Positions 23,979-32,489 of a stretch of DNA of 64,000 bases are shown here, piece by piece. The translations under genes were made by a program, and so were the position numbers. The stretch comes from Flammeovirgaceae bacterium BBD 1991-12 (lineage in GTDB: Bacteria > Bacteroidota > Bacteroidia > Cytophagales > Cyclobacteriaceae), in the NCBI GenBank assembly GCA_001657315.1, contig LYSV01000010.1:1-64000 (forward strand), in the 5' to 3' direction. Within the stretch, counting starts at the first letter, position 1, and the number at the start of each line of letters is the position of its first letter. Under the pieces are notes generated by a model that was given only the letters and a program-made list of their open reading frames with translations, did not search any database and was not told where the DNA came from.

Positions 23979-25145
23979 TCATCCTTTTTTGTATGACATT
24001 GATATCAACCCAAACAGGGGACCTGGTGCGAGAAAAAGAAAAGCATATTGTGTTTCCCATTGGGAGGTGAGAAAGTTGAGCATCTGAATGCTGAAAATGG
24101 TGATCAGGAATCCAATGGAGTTAACAATGGTAAGTGCTGTGCCTCTGGATTCTTCCGGAGCGGTCTGAGCTACTAAAGTTGAGAATTGAGGAGAGTCTGA
24201 GATCACGGTCATAGCCCAGAGGGTGAGAAAAGCCAGTAGAAGAACACTATGTGATGCAAAAAAAAGTGGTGACATCAGGCAGCAACTTCCGGAGATAAGT
24301 AATGAGTAGAATGCAGTCTTATGACTACCTACCCTTAAAGAAAGGTATCCTCCGGCTACGCATGATACTCCGCCAATAGCGATCAGGTAGAATGAAAACA
24401 GGGAAATGTTCAGGTCTGTTGTGTTCATTGTATTGTAGGTGGCTAAAAGGGCAGGAATAAAAGCCCAGAAAGCATACAGCTCCCACATATGTCCAAAATA
24501 ACCAAATGCGGCCGAGCGGAATTCCTTTTTCCTGAATACCTTAAAAAAAGCAGCGAGGTCGAGGGCCTGGCTTTTTCTGCGATAGGGTCCGTCAGGCACA
24601 AAGACCAGAATAAGCATACCACCCAGGGCCGAGCAAACAGAAGTAGCTATGATCACTTTTTCCCATGAGAGTATTGCTCCGAAGCTCTTTAACAAATGGG
24701 GAAAGGCTGTACCCACCACCAATGCTCCCACGAGATACCCCAGTGCCTTTCCGAGCCCCTCTCTGTGATGATCGGAAGCAATCTTCATGCCTACAGGATA
24801 GATGCCTGCGAGCAGAAAGCCCGTTAGAAAACGGGACAGCAGCAACATAGCGGCAGATGACTCCAGCAGTGCCATTAAATTGGACAGGGCTCCCAAAACA
24901 GCACAAACGAAAAACACCCGTGAGGGGGAGAATCTGTCAGAAAGAGTGAACAAGGCGAATAAAAGAGTGCCTGAAATAAAACCGAACTGTACGGCAGAGG
25001 TAATATGCCCAACAATGTCTGCCCCCAGAGCATAGGATTTGGTAATATCATCTGCTACGGCGTTCCCGGCAAACCAAAGAGAAGTACAGGCGAACTGTGA
25101 GATAACTATGACCGGAAGCACCCACGATTTAGTCGATTTCTTCAC
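23979..25145 (-). CDS. Major facilitator superfamily transporter
   Basis: A 388-residue, twelve-helix MFS permease with the usual inter-helix charged loops (SDRFSPSRV after TM2 and RVGSHKTA after TM8). It shows no substrate-specific signature I can name; overall it resembles the CynX/NimT or drug-efflux type seen in Bacteroidota. The start codon appears to be GTG. It begins 8 bases after the SGNH hydrolase stop, suggesting a three-gene operon with that gene and the glycosyltransferase. Confidence 0.85.
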   Translation of the reverse strand: MKKSTKSWVLPVIVISQFACTSLWFAGNAVADDITKSYALGADIVGHITSAVQFGFISGTLLFALFTLSDRFSPSRVFFVCAVLGALSNLMALLESSAAMLLLSRFLTGFLLAGIYPVGMKIASDHHREGLGKALGYLVGALVVGTAFPHLLKSFGAILSWEKVIIATSVCSALGGMLILVFVPDGPYRRKSQALDLAAFFKVFRKKEFRSAAFGYFGHMWELYAFWAFIPALLATYNTMNTTDLNISLFSFYLIAIGGVSCVAGGYLSLRVGSHKTAFYSLLISGSCCLMSPLFFASHSVLLLAFLTLWAMTVISDSPQFSTLVAQTAPEESRGTALTIVNSIGFLITIFSIQMLNFLTSQWETQYAFLFLAPGPLFGLISMSYKKG

Positions 25146-25153
25146 CAGTTATT

Positions 25154-25801
25154 TTATTTGACCCACGGGCTGATCACTTCCATCCAGATATCATACCCCA
25201 TCTTGTTCATATGGAGACTATCCTGCTTGAACAATTCGCGTCTTACCTCTCCATCCTGCAACATGGGAGTCCATACGTCAATAAAATGGGTGTCAGCTTG
25301 CTCTTCAGTCCATGCTCGTAGTGTTTGATTAAACTGTTCATACTTTTCCTTTAGAAACCATCTGGAAACGCTTGGTTTGGCAGCGATAAAATATACGGGA
25401 ATATCCGGAAGATCACTTCTTATTCTGGTCAGCACCTGCTTTGTGTGATCCATGATCTCTTCGGTGGATTTACCGGCATTGATATCATTATCACCTTCAT
25501 AAATAAAGACCTTTGCAGGATGATGCCGAAGTATCAGCTCATCGATGTAAAACAACAGATCGCTCATTTGAGACCCTCCAAAACCGTGATTCACAATATT
25601 CTTCCCCTGGAATCTTTTGTGAAGGTCCCTCCACATTCTGATACTTGAGCTGCCGGTAAATAGGATGAGGTCCTCAGCATCATATTTTTCTGCCCGGACC
25701 AGCAGGGCATCGACCTCTGCCCTGAATCGTTGTGGATCCTGGGCATCAAGGCATGATCCTGTTCCCAGCAGTAATACAAAAAATACAAAGTACCTGGTCA
25801 T
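25154..25801 (-). CDS. SGNH/GDSL-type hydrolase, exported
   Basis: A 215-residue protein with a signal peptide (Cys17 in LLGTGSCLDA could be a lipobox). SGNH blocks are visible: FTGSSSIRMW (Ser, block I), HGFGGSQMSD (Gly, block II), YEGDNDIN (Asn, block III) and DSLHMNKMGY (Asp and His, block V). Probably a periplasmic esterase acting on glycans or lipids, for example deacetylation; substrate not determinable. Between the glycosyltransferase (44 bases upstream) and the MFS gene (8 bases downstream). Confidence 0.85.
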   Translation of the reverse strand: MTRYFVFFVLLLGTGSCLDAQDPQRFRAEVDALLVRAEKYDAEDLILFTGSSSIRMWRDLHKRFQGKNIVNHGFGGSQMSDLLFYIDELILRHHPAKVFIYEGDNDINAGKSTEEIMDHTKQVLTRIRSDLPDIPVYFIAAKPSVSRWFLKEKYEQFNQTLRAWTEEQADTHFIDVWTPMLQDGEVRRELFKQDSLHMNKMGYDIWMEVISPWVK

Positions 25802-25845
25802 ATAAGTCCGGTTAACTGTCTGGTCCTGACAAATATCAGCATGGC

Positions 25846-26586
25846 TCAGGCCGGAATATACTTCTTAAAGAAGCTGTCCACCTTCATTTGGATTACTCCG
25901 AAGAAAGCTTCCTTAAAAATAGAGGTGGACATTTTTGACTTGCCCCGTGTACGGTCGGTAAAAATGATCGGGATCTCCCTGATCTTAAAACCAAACTTCA
26001 TGGCGAGGAACTTCATCTCGATCTGAAAGGCATAGCCTACAAATTTCACCTTGTCAAGGTCAATAGCTTCAAGAACATGTCTTTTGAAACATACAAATCC
26101 CGCAGTAGTGTCATTGACCGGCATTCCGGTGATGAACCGGACATATATACTGGCAAAGTATGACATGATCACCCTGCCCATGGGCCAGTTGACCACATTC
26201 ACCCCGGATACATAACGGGATCCAATGGCCATATCCGAGCCCTCCATGGCACAGGCATTGTATAGCCGTTCCAGATCCCTGGGGTTGTGCGAAAAATCGG
26301 CATCCATTTCGAAGATATAGTCATACTCATTTTCTATGGCAAACTTAAATCCGGCTATGTAAGCCGTACCCAATCCCATTTTCCCCTTCCTTTCCATGAG
26401 GTGAAGTGTACGACCCCCGAAATCTCTTTGTTGAAGTTCCCTGACGATCTCACCGGTTCCGTCCGGAGAGCTGTCATCTACAATGAGGACATCAAACTTT
26501 TTACCCAGAGAAAAGACCGTGTCAATGATCTGACGTACGTTCTCCCTTTCATTATAGGTAGGTATAATTACTAGACTATCGTTCAA
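25846..26586 (-). CDS. Polyprenol-phosphate mannosyltransferase-type GT2
   Basis: A 246-residue GT-A glycosyltransferase of family 2 without membrane helices, as in the soluble DPM1 type. Motifs: VIIPTYNERENV at the start, VDDSSPDGTG (nucleotide binding), MDADFSHNP (DxD metal site), and TAGFVCFKRHVL. It would transfer mannose or glucose from a nucleotide sugar to polyprenyl phosphate for cell-envelope glycan assembly. First gene of a likely operon with the SGNH hydrolase and MFS transporter. Confidence 0.88.
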   Translation of the reverse strand: MNDSLVIIPTYNERENVRQIIDTVFSLGKKFDVLIVDDSSPDGTGEIVRELQQRDFGGRTLHLMERKGKMGLGTAYIAGFKFAIENEYDYIFEMDADFSHNPRDLERLYNACAMEGSDMAIGSRYVSGVNVVNWPMGRVIMSYFASIYVRFITGMPVNDTTAGFVCFKRHVLEAIDLDKVKFVGYAFQIEMKFLAMKFGFKIREIPIIFTDRTRGKSKMSTSIFKEAFFGVIQMKVDSFFKKYIPA

Positions 26587-26727
26587 GGATGGCTGTCTGG
26601 TTAGTAATGGTTACGTAAGAATTATCTAAAATAATAAATCCTTGTTAATCTTTTTAAAATGTATCCTGTGTTTTTTGGACACATGTCAGTCTTTTGACTA
26701 TTATTGATGATTCAAAAACCTCTCTGA

Positions 26728-27237
26728 ATGGCAAAAAAGTGTATTTTTCTTGATCGTGACGGAGTGATCAACCGGGACTATCCGGATTATGTATATACTC
26801 CGGATAAGCTGGAGATACTTCCGGGGGTCCGTGAGTCTCTCGTGTCATTAAAGCAGAAAGATTACCTGCTTATTGTTATTACCAATCAGTCAGGAATAGC
26901 CCAGGGACTTTATACCCGGGAGCAAATGCATGCCTGTCACCGGATCATTCAGGAAAGCTGCAATCACAACATAGATCATTTCTACTATGCGCCATGGCAT
27001 CCGTCAGTCACGGAGAGTCTTACCAGAAAACCCGGCTCACTTATGTTTGAAAAGGCCATTGCAAAATATGACATCGATGTCGTACGCTCATGGATGATAG
27101 GCGACAAGGACCGGGACCTGATACCAGCCAAAAAACTGGGAATAAAAACCATACAGGTAGCACATAATGACAGCACTAATGCTGATTACAAGGCCGGGGA
27201 TCTTTCTGGCGCTGTAGAGGTTATCTTTGGGTTGTAG
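26728..27237 (+). CDS. HAD-IIIA phosphatase, GmhB-like without zinc cysteines
   Basis: A 169-residue HAD-superfamily hydrolase. The nucleophile motif FLDRDGVIN (DxD), ITNQSGIAQG (motif II) and MIGDKDRDL (motif IV) match the heptose-1,7-bisphosphate phosphatase GmhB. GmhB normally carries a Cys/His zinc loop of the C-x-H-x(n)-C-x-C type; here that region reads YYAPWHPSVTESL and lacks the cysteines, so substrate specificity may differ (histidinol phosphatase is the other close subgroup). Convergent with the arginine decarboxylase gene. Confidence 0.8.
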   Translation: MAKKCIFLDRDGVINRDYPDYVYTPDKLEILPGVRESLVSLKQKDYLLIVITNQSGIAQGLYTREQMHACHRIIQESCNHNIDHFYYAPWHPSVTESLTRKPGSLMFEKAIAKYDIDVVRSWMIGDKDRDLIPAKKLGIKTIQVAHNDSTNADYKAGDLSGAVEVIFGL

Positions 27238-27239
27238 TA

Positions 27240-27361
27240 GTTATTGAGTTATTGGTTATTAAGTTACTGGTAAGAACCTCATGAAAACTGAAGAGTCTCG
27301 GTCAAGCCGCAAAGAAAACGATACCAATACCCCAATAACCAGTATCCAATAACTCAATAAC
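27240..27361. repeat. Word-repeat stem-loop (GTTATTGG word)
   Basis: The left arm repeats TTATTGAG, TTATTGG, TTATTAAG, TTACTGG. The right arm repeats the complement (CCAATAAC, CCAATAACTCAATAAC). The outermost 16 bases, 27240-27255 and 27346-27361, are a perfect inverted repeat. It fills the convergent spacer between the HAD and arginine decarboxylase genes and touches the latter's stop codon, so it may act as a bidirectional terminator or mRNA-stabilising hairpin. Confidence 0.75.
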
Positions 27362-28752
27362 TAATACCCCAAAGTCTCAAGCATATTTTCACTGGTCTGC
27401 TCCGCAGCGAACAGTCGTGTTTTGATCTCTCCTTCTACTTTATCTACAAGTACGTGCTTGGGAGCGGGGATGAGGCAATGCTGTATCCCGCCATAACCCC
27501 CAAGGGATTCCTGATAGGCTCCCGTATGGAAAAAACCCATGTATAGTTTTTCCTGATCACCTTCATCGTTCATAGGCATGAATAATTCACTGGTATGCGC
27601 TTCTGAGTTATAGTAGTCCATACTGTCACAGGTAAGTCCGCCAATGTTTACCTTGTGATACAGATTGTTCCATTTATTCACTGGTAGCAGAATATACTTC
27701 TGGTTGAGCCCCCAGGCGTCCGGTAGGTGAGTAATGAAGGAGCCATCGATCATGTACCATAGCTCTTTATCATTCTGGAGCTTCTGATCGATCACGGAGT
27801 ATAAAATGGCGCCACTTTCACCTACTGTATAGCTGCCGAACTCGGTGAAAATATGCGGTACGGGTACATTGTTCTTTCCACAGATCCACTTTACATTTTC
27901 TATGATCTGTTCAACCATGTACTTGTAGTCATAGTGAAAACCAAGCGATGTTTTAATAGGAAATCCACCTCCAATATCAATGGTATCCAGTTCCGGGCAT
28001 TCCTTTTTCAGCTCACAGTATTTGAATATGAACCTGCTTAGCTCACTCCAGTAATAGGCTGAGTCCTTGATGCCGGTATTGATAAAGAAATGCAGCATTT
28101 TTAAACGAGCCTTTTTACTGGGTTTGATCTGCTCCCTGTAGAGTACATTGATGTCACTGTAGCGTATACCAAGTCGCGAAGTGTAGAACTCAAAGTTGGG
28201 TTCCTCATCTGCCGCTACCCGTATGCCTACATCATATTTATCCTTTACGTATTCTTCATAGTGACAGAGTTCATTCAGATTATCCAATATGGGAATACAG
28301 TTAATGAAACCTTCGTTGAGTAATCCGGTAATGAACTCCTTGTACAATGGTCTTTTAAAGCCATTGCAAATGATATAGGTGCTTTTGTCAATTTTACCTT
28401 TCTCGTACATCTTGTGTATTATGGGGATATCAAAGGATGACGACGTTTCGATATGGATGTCATGCTTCATAGCTTCATCCATGACAAAGCTGAAATGAGA
28501 TGATTTCGTACAGTAGCAATACGTATAGTCCCCGGCGTATTTGTACTTTTTGATCGCATTGTTAAAGATCCGCCGGGCGTATTCTATATTGGCACCTATT
28601 TTCGGTAAGTAAGTCAGTTTTAGAGGTGTGCCATATTCCTCTATGATGGGCATTAAAGGCACATCGTTAAACAGCAATTCATTATTGATTACCTTGAATT
28701 CCTCCTGAGGGAACTCGAAAGTCTGTTCGATCAGGTCTATGTACTTTTTCAA
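27361..28752 (-). CDS. speA: Arginine decarboxylase, short alanine-racemase-fold type
   Basis: A 463-residue PLP enzyme of fold type III. The cofactor lysine is Lys83 (in YCTKSSHF), the glycine-rich phosphate clamp is IDIGGGFP, and the substrate cysteine is Cys375 in TCDSMD. This short form, about 460 residues against 650 for the E. coli enzyme, is typical of Bacteroidota and makes agmatine from arginine. It is divergent from a run of guanidino-hydrolase and deoxyhypusine-synthase-like genes. Carboxynorspermidine decarboxylase is related but shorter. Confidence 0.82.
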   Translation of the reverse strand: MKKYIDLIEQTFEFPQEEFKVINNELLFNDVPLMPIIEEYGTPLKLTYLPKIGANIEYARRIFNNAIKKYKYAGDYTYCYCTKSSHFSFVMDEAMKHDIHIETSSSFDIPIIHKMYEKGKIDKSTYIICNGFKRPLYKEFITGLLNEGFINCIPILDNLNELCHYEEYVKDKYDVGIRVAADEEPNFEFYTSRLGIRYSDINVLYREQIKPSKKARLKMLHFFINTGIKDSAYYWSELSRFIFKYCELKKECPELDTIDIGGGFPIKTSLGFHYDYKYMVEQIIENVKWICGKNNVPVPHIFTEFGSYTVGESGAILYSVIDQKLQNDKELWYMIDGSFITHLPDAWGLNQKYILLPVNKWNNLYHKVNIGGLTCDSMDYYNSEAHTSELFMPMNDEGDQEKLYMGFFHTGAYQESLGGYGGIQHCLIPAPKHVLVDKVEGEIKTRLFAAEQTSENMLETLGY

Positions 28753-28881
28753 CGATCAAGAAGCTACTATTTTAAAGAAATGCAATAGTACAAAATTTTG
28801 CCATTAAAAAACGCAGCATTTCCATGCCGGAGAGGTAAAAAAGTTTACAGATACAGGTTATGCAAAAATGGTGGCTATGAC

Positions 28882-28889
28882 TACTTTTG
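28882..28889 (+). promoter_or_regulatory. Bacteroidota -7 box (TAnnTTTG)
   Basis: TACTTTTG matches the Bacteroidota primary sigma -7 consensus exactly, 23 bases upstream of the amidinohydrolase ATG. No convincing -33 TTG is placed at the usual distance. Confidence 0.45.
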
Positions 28890-28912
28890 CACATTAAAAT
28901 CCATTCGGTTTT

Positions 28913-29827
28913 ATGATAGATGTTAACGTTAAGGATGAAACCTCAAGGCTGAGAGCGGTGGTGCTGGGTACGGCTCAGGACTTCGGGAATACCCCGGCTC
29001 CTGAAGAGGCCTATGACCCCAAATCCAGAGAACATATCATAAAGGGCACCTTCCCCAAAGAGGAGGATCTGGTAAAGGAAATGCAGGGTTTTCAGCACGT
29101 TCTGGAGAAACATGGGGTAAAAGTATACAGGCCTGAGATCCTTAAGGATTATAACCAGGTGTTTTCAAGGGATATAGGTTTTGTTATTGATGATAAGTTT
29201 GTTCGCCCCAGGATCCTGAAAAACCGTATGCATGAAATAGATGGTATTCAGTATCTTCTCGATCAGATGGGTAATGGTAACATCATGGAAGTGCCGGAGG
29301 GTGTACGAATGGAGGGAGGGGATGTTATGCCATGGAATGACCATATATTTGTTGGCTATTCAGAACCGGAAGACTTCAATCGTTATGTGGTGGCCAGAAC
29401 GAATGCTGCAGGTGTTCGTTTCTTAAAGGAGCATTTTCCGCACAGAAGGGTGAGGGCCTTTGAGTTGAAAAAATCCGATGATAACCCCAGAGATAATGCT
29501 CTTCACCTCGACTGTTGCTTTCAACCTATAGGTCGCGATGAAGCCATCATCTATAAGGGTGGTTTCAAAAAAACTGAAGACTTTGAGTTCCTGGTCGGTT
29601 ATTTTGGCAGGGATAAGGTGATTGAGATCACGCGTGAGGAGATGTATGAGATGAATTCCAATGTGTTTTCCATTTCTCCGGAGGTGATCGTATCGGAAAC
29701 GGGCTTCACCAGGCTTAACGGGATATTGAAGGAGCGGGGTTACATCGTTGAGACCATCAAATATTCTGAGACCTCAAAGATGGAAGGTCTTTTTCGATGC
29801 TCCACGTTGCCATTATTCAGGGAATAG
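28913..29827 (+). CDS. Amidinotransferase/DDAH-fold guanidino hydrolase
   Basis: A 304-residue protein of the pentein fold (arginine deiminase, dimethylarginase, amidinotransferase). The catalytic set is visible: Glu134-Gly-Gly-Asp137 (MEGGDV), His198 (LHLDCC) and Cys296 near the C-terminus (FRCSTLPL). It should cut or deiminate a guanidino compound such as arginine, a methylated arginine or agmatine; the exact substrate cannot be read. It starts a three-gene run with CtlX and the deoxyhypusine-synthase-like gene and faces arginine decarboxylase. Confidence 0.85.
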   Translation: MIDVNVKDETSRLRAVVLGTAQDFGNTPAPEEAYDPKSREHIIKGTFPKEEDLVKEMQGFQHVLEKHGVKVYRPEILKDYNQVFSRDIGFVIDDKFVRPRILKNRMHEIDGIQYLLDQMGNGNIMEVPEGVRMEGGDVMPWNDHIFVGYSEPEDFNRYVVARTNAAGVRFLKEHFPHRRVRAFELKKSDDNPRDNALHLDCCFQPIGRDEAIIYKGGFKKTEDFEFLVGYFGRDKVIEITREEMYEMNSNVFSISPEVIVSETGFTRLNGILKERGYIVETIKYSETSKMEGLFRCSTLPLFRE

Positions 29828-29831
29828 CACT

Positions 29832-30782
29832 ATGACAAAGCAGAAGCAATCTACGAATACCCTTATGATGGTGAGGCCGGTGCGGTTTCATTATAACGAA
29901 GAAACGGCGCCCAATAACTATTTTCAACACCCTGCCGAAGTGCTCGGACCTCATGAAATTCAGGAAAGGGCCAGAGATGAATTTGACGGATTTGTGGCCA
30001 AACTAAGAGAGCACGGGATCCAGGTGATCGTAATGGAAGATACCGCTGAATGGGATACACCAGACTCTATTTTCCCGAATAACTGGGTTTCCTTCCATGA
30101 GGACGGCCGGGTAGGACTGTACCCCATGTATGCTGTAAACCGGCGGCAGGAGCGGCGGCAGGACATTCTCGATGCCTTGAAGCATACCCATGGCTTTCAA
30201 ATCTCCGGCATTGCTGATTTCACTGCCTATGAAAAAGAGGACAAATTTCTCGAGAGCACGGGAAGCATGATCCTCGATCGTCCCAACAGGATACTATACG
30301 CAGCGCTATCCATTCGTACCGACAGGGAAGTGCTGGATGATTTCTGCCAGCAGTTCGGATACAGTGCAGTGGTCTTTCATGCCAATCAAACCGTGGAGGG
30401 TAAGCGCCTTCCGATATACCATACCAACGTGATGATGTGCGTAGCCGGCAAATTTGCAGTCATTTGCCTCGGTGCGATAGATGATGAAAAGGAGAGGCAG
30501 GTTGTGGTGGACTCTTTACGACAAAACAATAAGGAGATCATCGAGATCAGCGAAGAACAGCAGGATCATTTTGCAGGCAATATGCTGCAGGTCATGTCAG
30601 ATTCCGGATTGCCTTATCTGGTGATGTCTGATGCTGCATACCATTCTCTAAATGATGAACAGCTTGCCACTATTCAGAAATATTGTCCCATTATTCACAG
30701 CCCCCTTGATACCATAGAAAAGCTGGGAGGTGGCAGTGCCAGATGTATGATGGCGGAAGTATTCCTGCCTGGGAAATCGTGA
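29832..30782 (+). CDS. ctlX: CtlX-type citrulline utilisation hydrolase
   Basis: A 316-residue pentein-fold hydrolase. The start TNTLMMVRPVRFHYNEETA and the segment DTPDSIFPNNWVSFH are hallmarks of the CtlX family; the nucleophile is probably Cys305 in GSARCMMAE. ATG 29832 lies 4 bases after the preceding stop; a longer frame from 29748 would overlap that gene and lacks homologous sequence. Family members are assigned to citrulline catabolism from gene context. With its neighbour it gives two related hydrolases side by side. Confidence 0.88.
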   Translation: MTKQKQSTNTLMMVRPVRFHYNEETAPNNYFQHPAEVLGPHEIQERARDEFDGFVAKLREHGIQVIVMEDTAEWDTPDSIFPNNWVSFHEDGRVGLYPMYAVNRRQERRQDILDALKHTHGFQISGIADFTAYEKEDKFLESTGSMILDRPNRILYAALSIRTDREVLDDFCQQFGYSAVVFHANQTVEGKRLPIYHTNVMMCVAGKFAVICLGAIDDEKERQVVVDSLRQNNKEIIEISEEQQDHFAGNMLQVMSDSGLPYLVMSDAAYHSLNDEQLATIQKYCPIIHSPLDTIEKLGGGSARCMMAEVFLPGKS

Positions 30783-30811
30783 ATTGCATTCCGTTGAAAA
30801 ATAGATTTGAA

Positions 30812-31786
30812 ATGAGAAAAGGCCCTGTTAGCGAATTCATTGAAAAGCACTACCGCCATTTTAATGCTGCCGCCCTGGTGGACGCTGCCAAAGGATATGT
30901 GCGCCATTTGAATGAAAATAAAAAAATGCTGATCTCTTTGGCAGGAGCCATGAGCACGGGCGAGCTGGGGATATCACTGGCCGAAATCATCCGGCAGGAT
31001 AAGGTCCATATTATTTCCTGCACGGGTGCTAATCTTGAGGAGGACATTATGAACCTCGTGGCGCATTCTCACTATAAGAGGGTTCCTCATTATCGTGATC
31101 TTACTCCCCGGCAGGAATGGGACCTGCTGGAAAAAGGTCTGAACCGGGTTACGGACACCTGCATACCGGAAGAAGAGGCTTTCAGAAGATTGCAGAAGCA
31201 CGTTTTTGAAATATGGAAGGAGGCGGAGGAAAAAGGTGAGCGGTATTTTCCGCATGAGTTCATGTTCAAAATGCTGAGGTCCGGGGTGCTGGAGCAATAT
31301 TATGAAATAGACCCTGCCAATAGCTGGATGCTGGCGGCAGTGGAAAAGGAGCTGCCAATGATAGTCCCCGGCTGGGAAGATTCTACCATGGGCAACATTT
31401 TTGCCTCCTACTGTATGAAAGGCGAATTGAAACCGACCACCATGAGATCGGGGATTGAATACATGACCTGGCTGGCAGACTGGTACATTCAAAATGCAGA
31501 AGATGTGGGTATTGGTTTCTTTCAGATAGGAGGGGGTATAGCTGGTGATTTTCCCATTTGTGTTGTACCAATGCTGTATCAGGACATGGAAATGGAGAAT
31601 GTTCCTTTCTGGAGCTATTTCTGCCAGATCTCCGATTCTACCACCAGCTATGGGTCCTACTCCGGAGCAGTGCCCAATGAAAAGATCACCTGGGGTAAAC
31701 TGGATATCAACACACCTAAGTTCATCGTGGAGTCAGATGCCAGTATTGTTGCACCGCTTATCTTTGGGTATGTTTTGGGATGGTAA
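30812..31786 (+). CDS. Deoxyhypusine-synthase-like enzyme
   Basis: A 324-residue NAD-dependent enzyme of the deoxyhypusine/homospermidine synthase family. The active-site lysine is present as Lys296 in ITWGKLD, matching the WGK of true synthases, and the NAD-binding SLAGAMSTGELG and SCTGANLEEDI segments are kept. Bacteria lack eIF5A, so it is more likely to move an aminobutyl or similar group between polyamines, for instance homospermidine formation. Adjacent genes for agmatine and citrulline-type chemistry support this. Start set at ATG 30812; upstream extension overlaps ctlX. Confidence 0.85.
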   Translation: MRKGPVSEFIEKHYRHFNAAALVDAAKGYVRHLNENKKMLISLAGAMSTGELGISLAEIIRQDKVHIISCTGANLEEDIMNLVAHSHYKRVPHYRDLTPRQEWDLLEKGLNRVTDTCIPEEEAFRRLQKHVFEIWKEAEEKGERYFPHEFMFKMLRSGVLEQYYEIDPANSWMLAAVEKELPMIVPGWEDSTMGNIFASYCMKGELKPTTMRSGIEYMTWLADWYIQNAEDVGIGFFQIGGGIAGDFPICVVPMLYQDMEMENVPFWSYFCQISDSTTSYGSYSGAVPNEKITWGKLDINTPKFIVESDASIVAPLIFGYVLGW

Positions 31787-31836
31787 TGAGCTGCACAATA
31801 AAAAAATAACCAGGAAACTTTTTATCCTGATGTATA

Positions 31837-31855
31837 GTTAGCTAAGTTAGCTAAC
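31837..31855 (+). promoter_or_regulatory. Perfect 9-1-9 palindrome, antitoxin operator
   Basis: GTTAGCTAA-G-TTAGCTAAC is a perfect 19-bp palindrome 13 bases before the antitoxin start. This is the expected position for autoregulatory binding by a Phd-type antitoxin or its complex with the toxin. Confidence 0.7.
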
Positions 31856-31868
31856 AACTGGTACGGCC

Positions 31869-32129
31869 ATGGAAACGGTTAATATACATTATGCTAAAAC
31901 TCACCTTTCAAAACTCATTGAAGCGGTGCTTCAGGGTGAGGAAATTATTATTGCGAGGGCAGGCGAGCCAAAGGTGAAACTGGTACCTTTCACAAAAAAG
32001 AAGAGGAAACCGGGTTTTTTTAAAGATAGGATATGGTTGGCAGATGACTGGGATTCGCCTGAAACCAATAAGGAAATAGAAGACCTTTTTTATAATTCCG
32101 CACTTGGTGAGGATGAAGATTCTGATTGA
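31869..32129 (+). CDS. Phd/YefM-type antitoxin
   Basis: An 86-residue protein with the Phd fold: METVNIHYAKTHLSKLIEAV, then GEEIIIARAGEPKVKLVP, followed by a charged tail that would wrap the toxin. It overlaps the PIN toxin gene by 17 bases and has a strong palindrome just upstream. It should neutralise the toxin and repress the operon. Confidence 0.9.
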   Translation: METVNIHYAKTHLSKLIEAVLQGEEIIIARAGEPKVKLVPFTKKKRKPGFFKDRIWLADDWDSPETNKEIEDLFYNSALGEDEDSD

Positions 32130-32484
32130 TACCAATGTGCTGATCTGGTGGCTTCGATCCGATCAGCAACTCAAGGCCGAGGCAATAAAGCTTTTAGAAA
32201 ATAATCCTGTTTATGTAAGTATTGTTTCCTGTTGGGAGATATTCATCAAAATGCAGACAAAAAAACTGAGAATGCCGGTGAATCTGGATGAAGGGTTGGA
32301 AGACAGTGATTTTGGCCTGATCCCTCTGAAACTTGATCATTTAAATACATTGGAAAAACTTGATATGTATCATAAAGATCCTTTCGACAGGGTAATAATT
32401 GCTCAGGCTATCCATGAAAACCTCACCATAATGACGAGTGATAAGATCTTTAAGAAATACCCTGTCAGTTTTTTAAAAGCTTAA
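32113..32484 (+). CDS. PIN-domain toxin (VapC-like)
   Basis: A 123-residue PIN nuclease. The acidic residues that bind metal are visible: Asp in ILIDTNVLIWWL, Glu in SCWEIFIK, Asp in DPFDRVIIAQA and Asp in TSDKIF. Such toxins cut RNA, often tRNA or rRNA. ATG 32113 is used because it gives the canonical start MKILIDTN. The stop is 5 bases before argS, so the TA pair sits tightly between the polyamine run and argS and may share a transcript with it. Confidence 0.9.
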   Translation: MKILIDTNVLIWWLRSDQQLKAEAIKLLENNPVYVSIVSCWEIFIKMQTKKLRMPVNLDEGLEDSDFGLIPLKLDHLNTLEKLDMYHKDPFDRVIIAQAIHENLTIMTSDKIFKKYPVSFLKA

Positions 32485-32489
32485 CTTAA

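Noticed and set aside
28764..28791. TACTATT ... AATAGTA inverted repeat upstream of speA, compared with the 13-bp regulon palindrome
   Set aside because: The half-sites are in the opposite order and 14 bases apart, so it is a different structure and not a copy of the operator.
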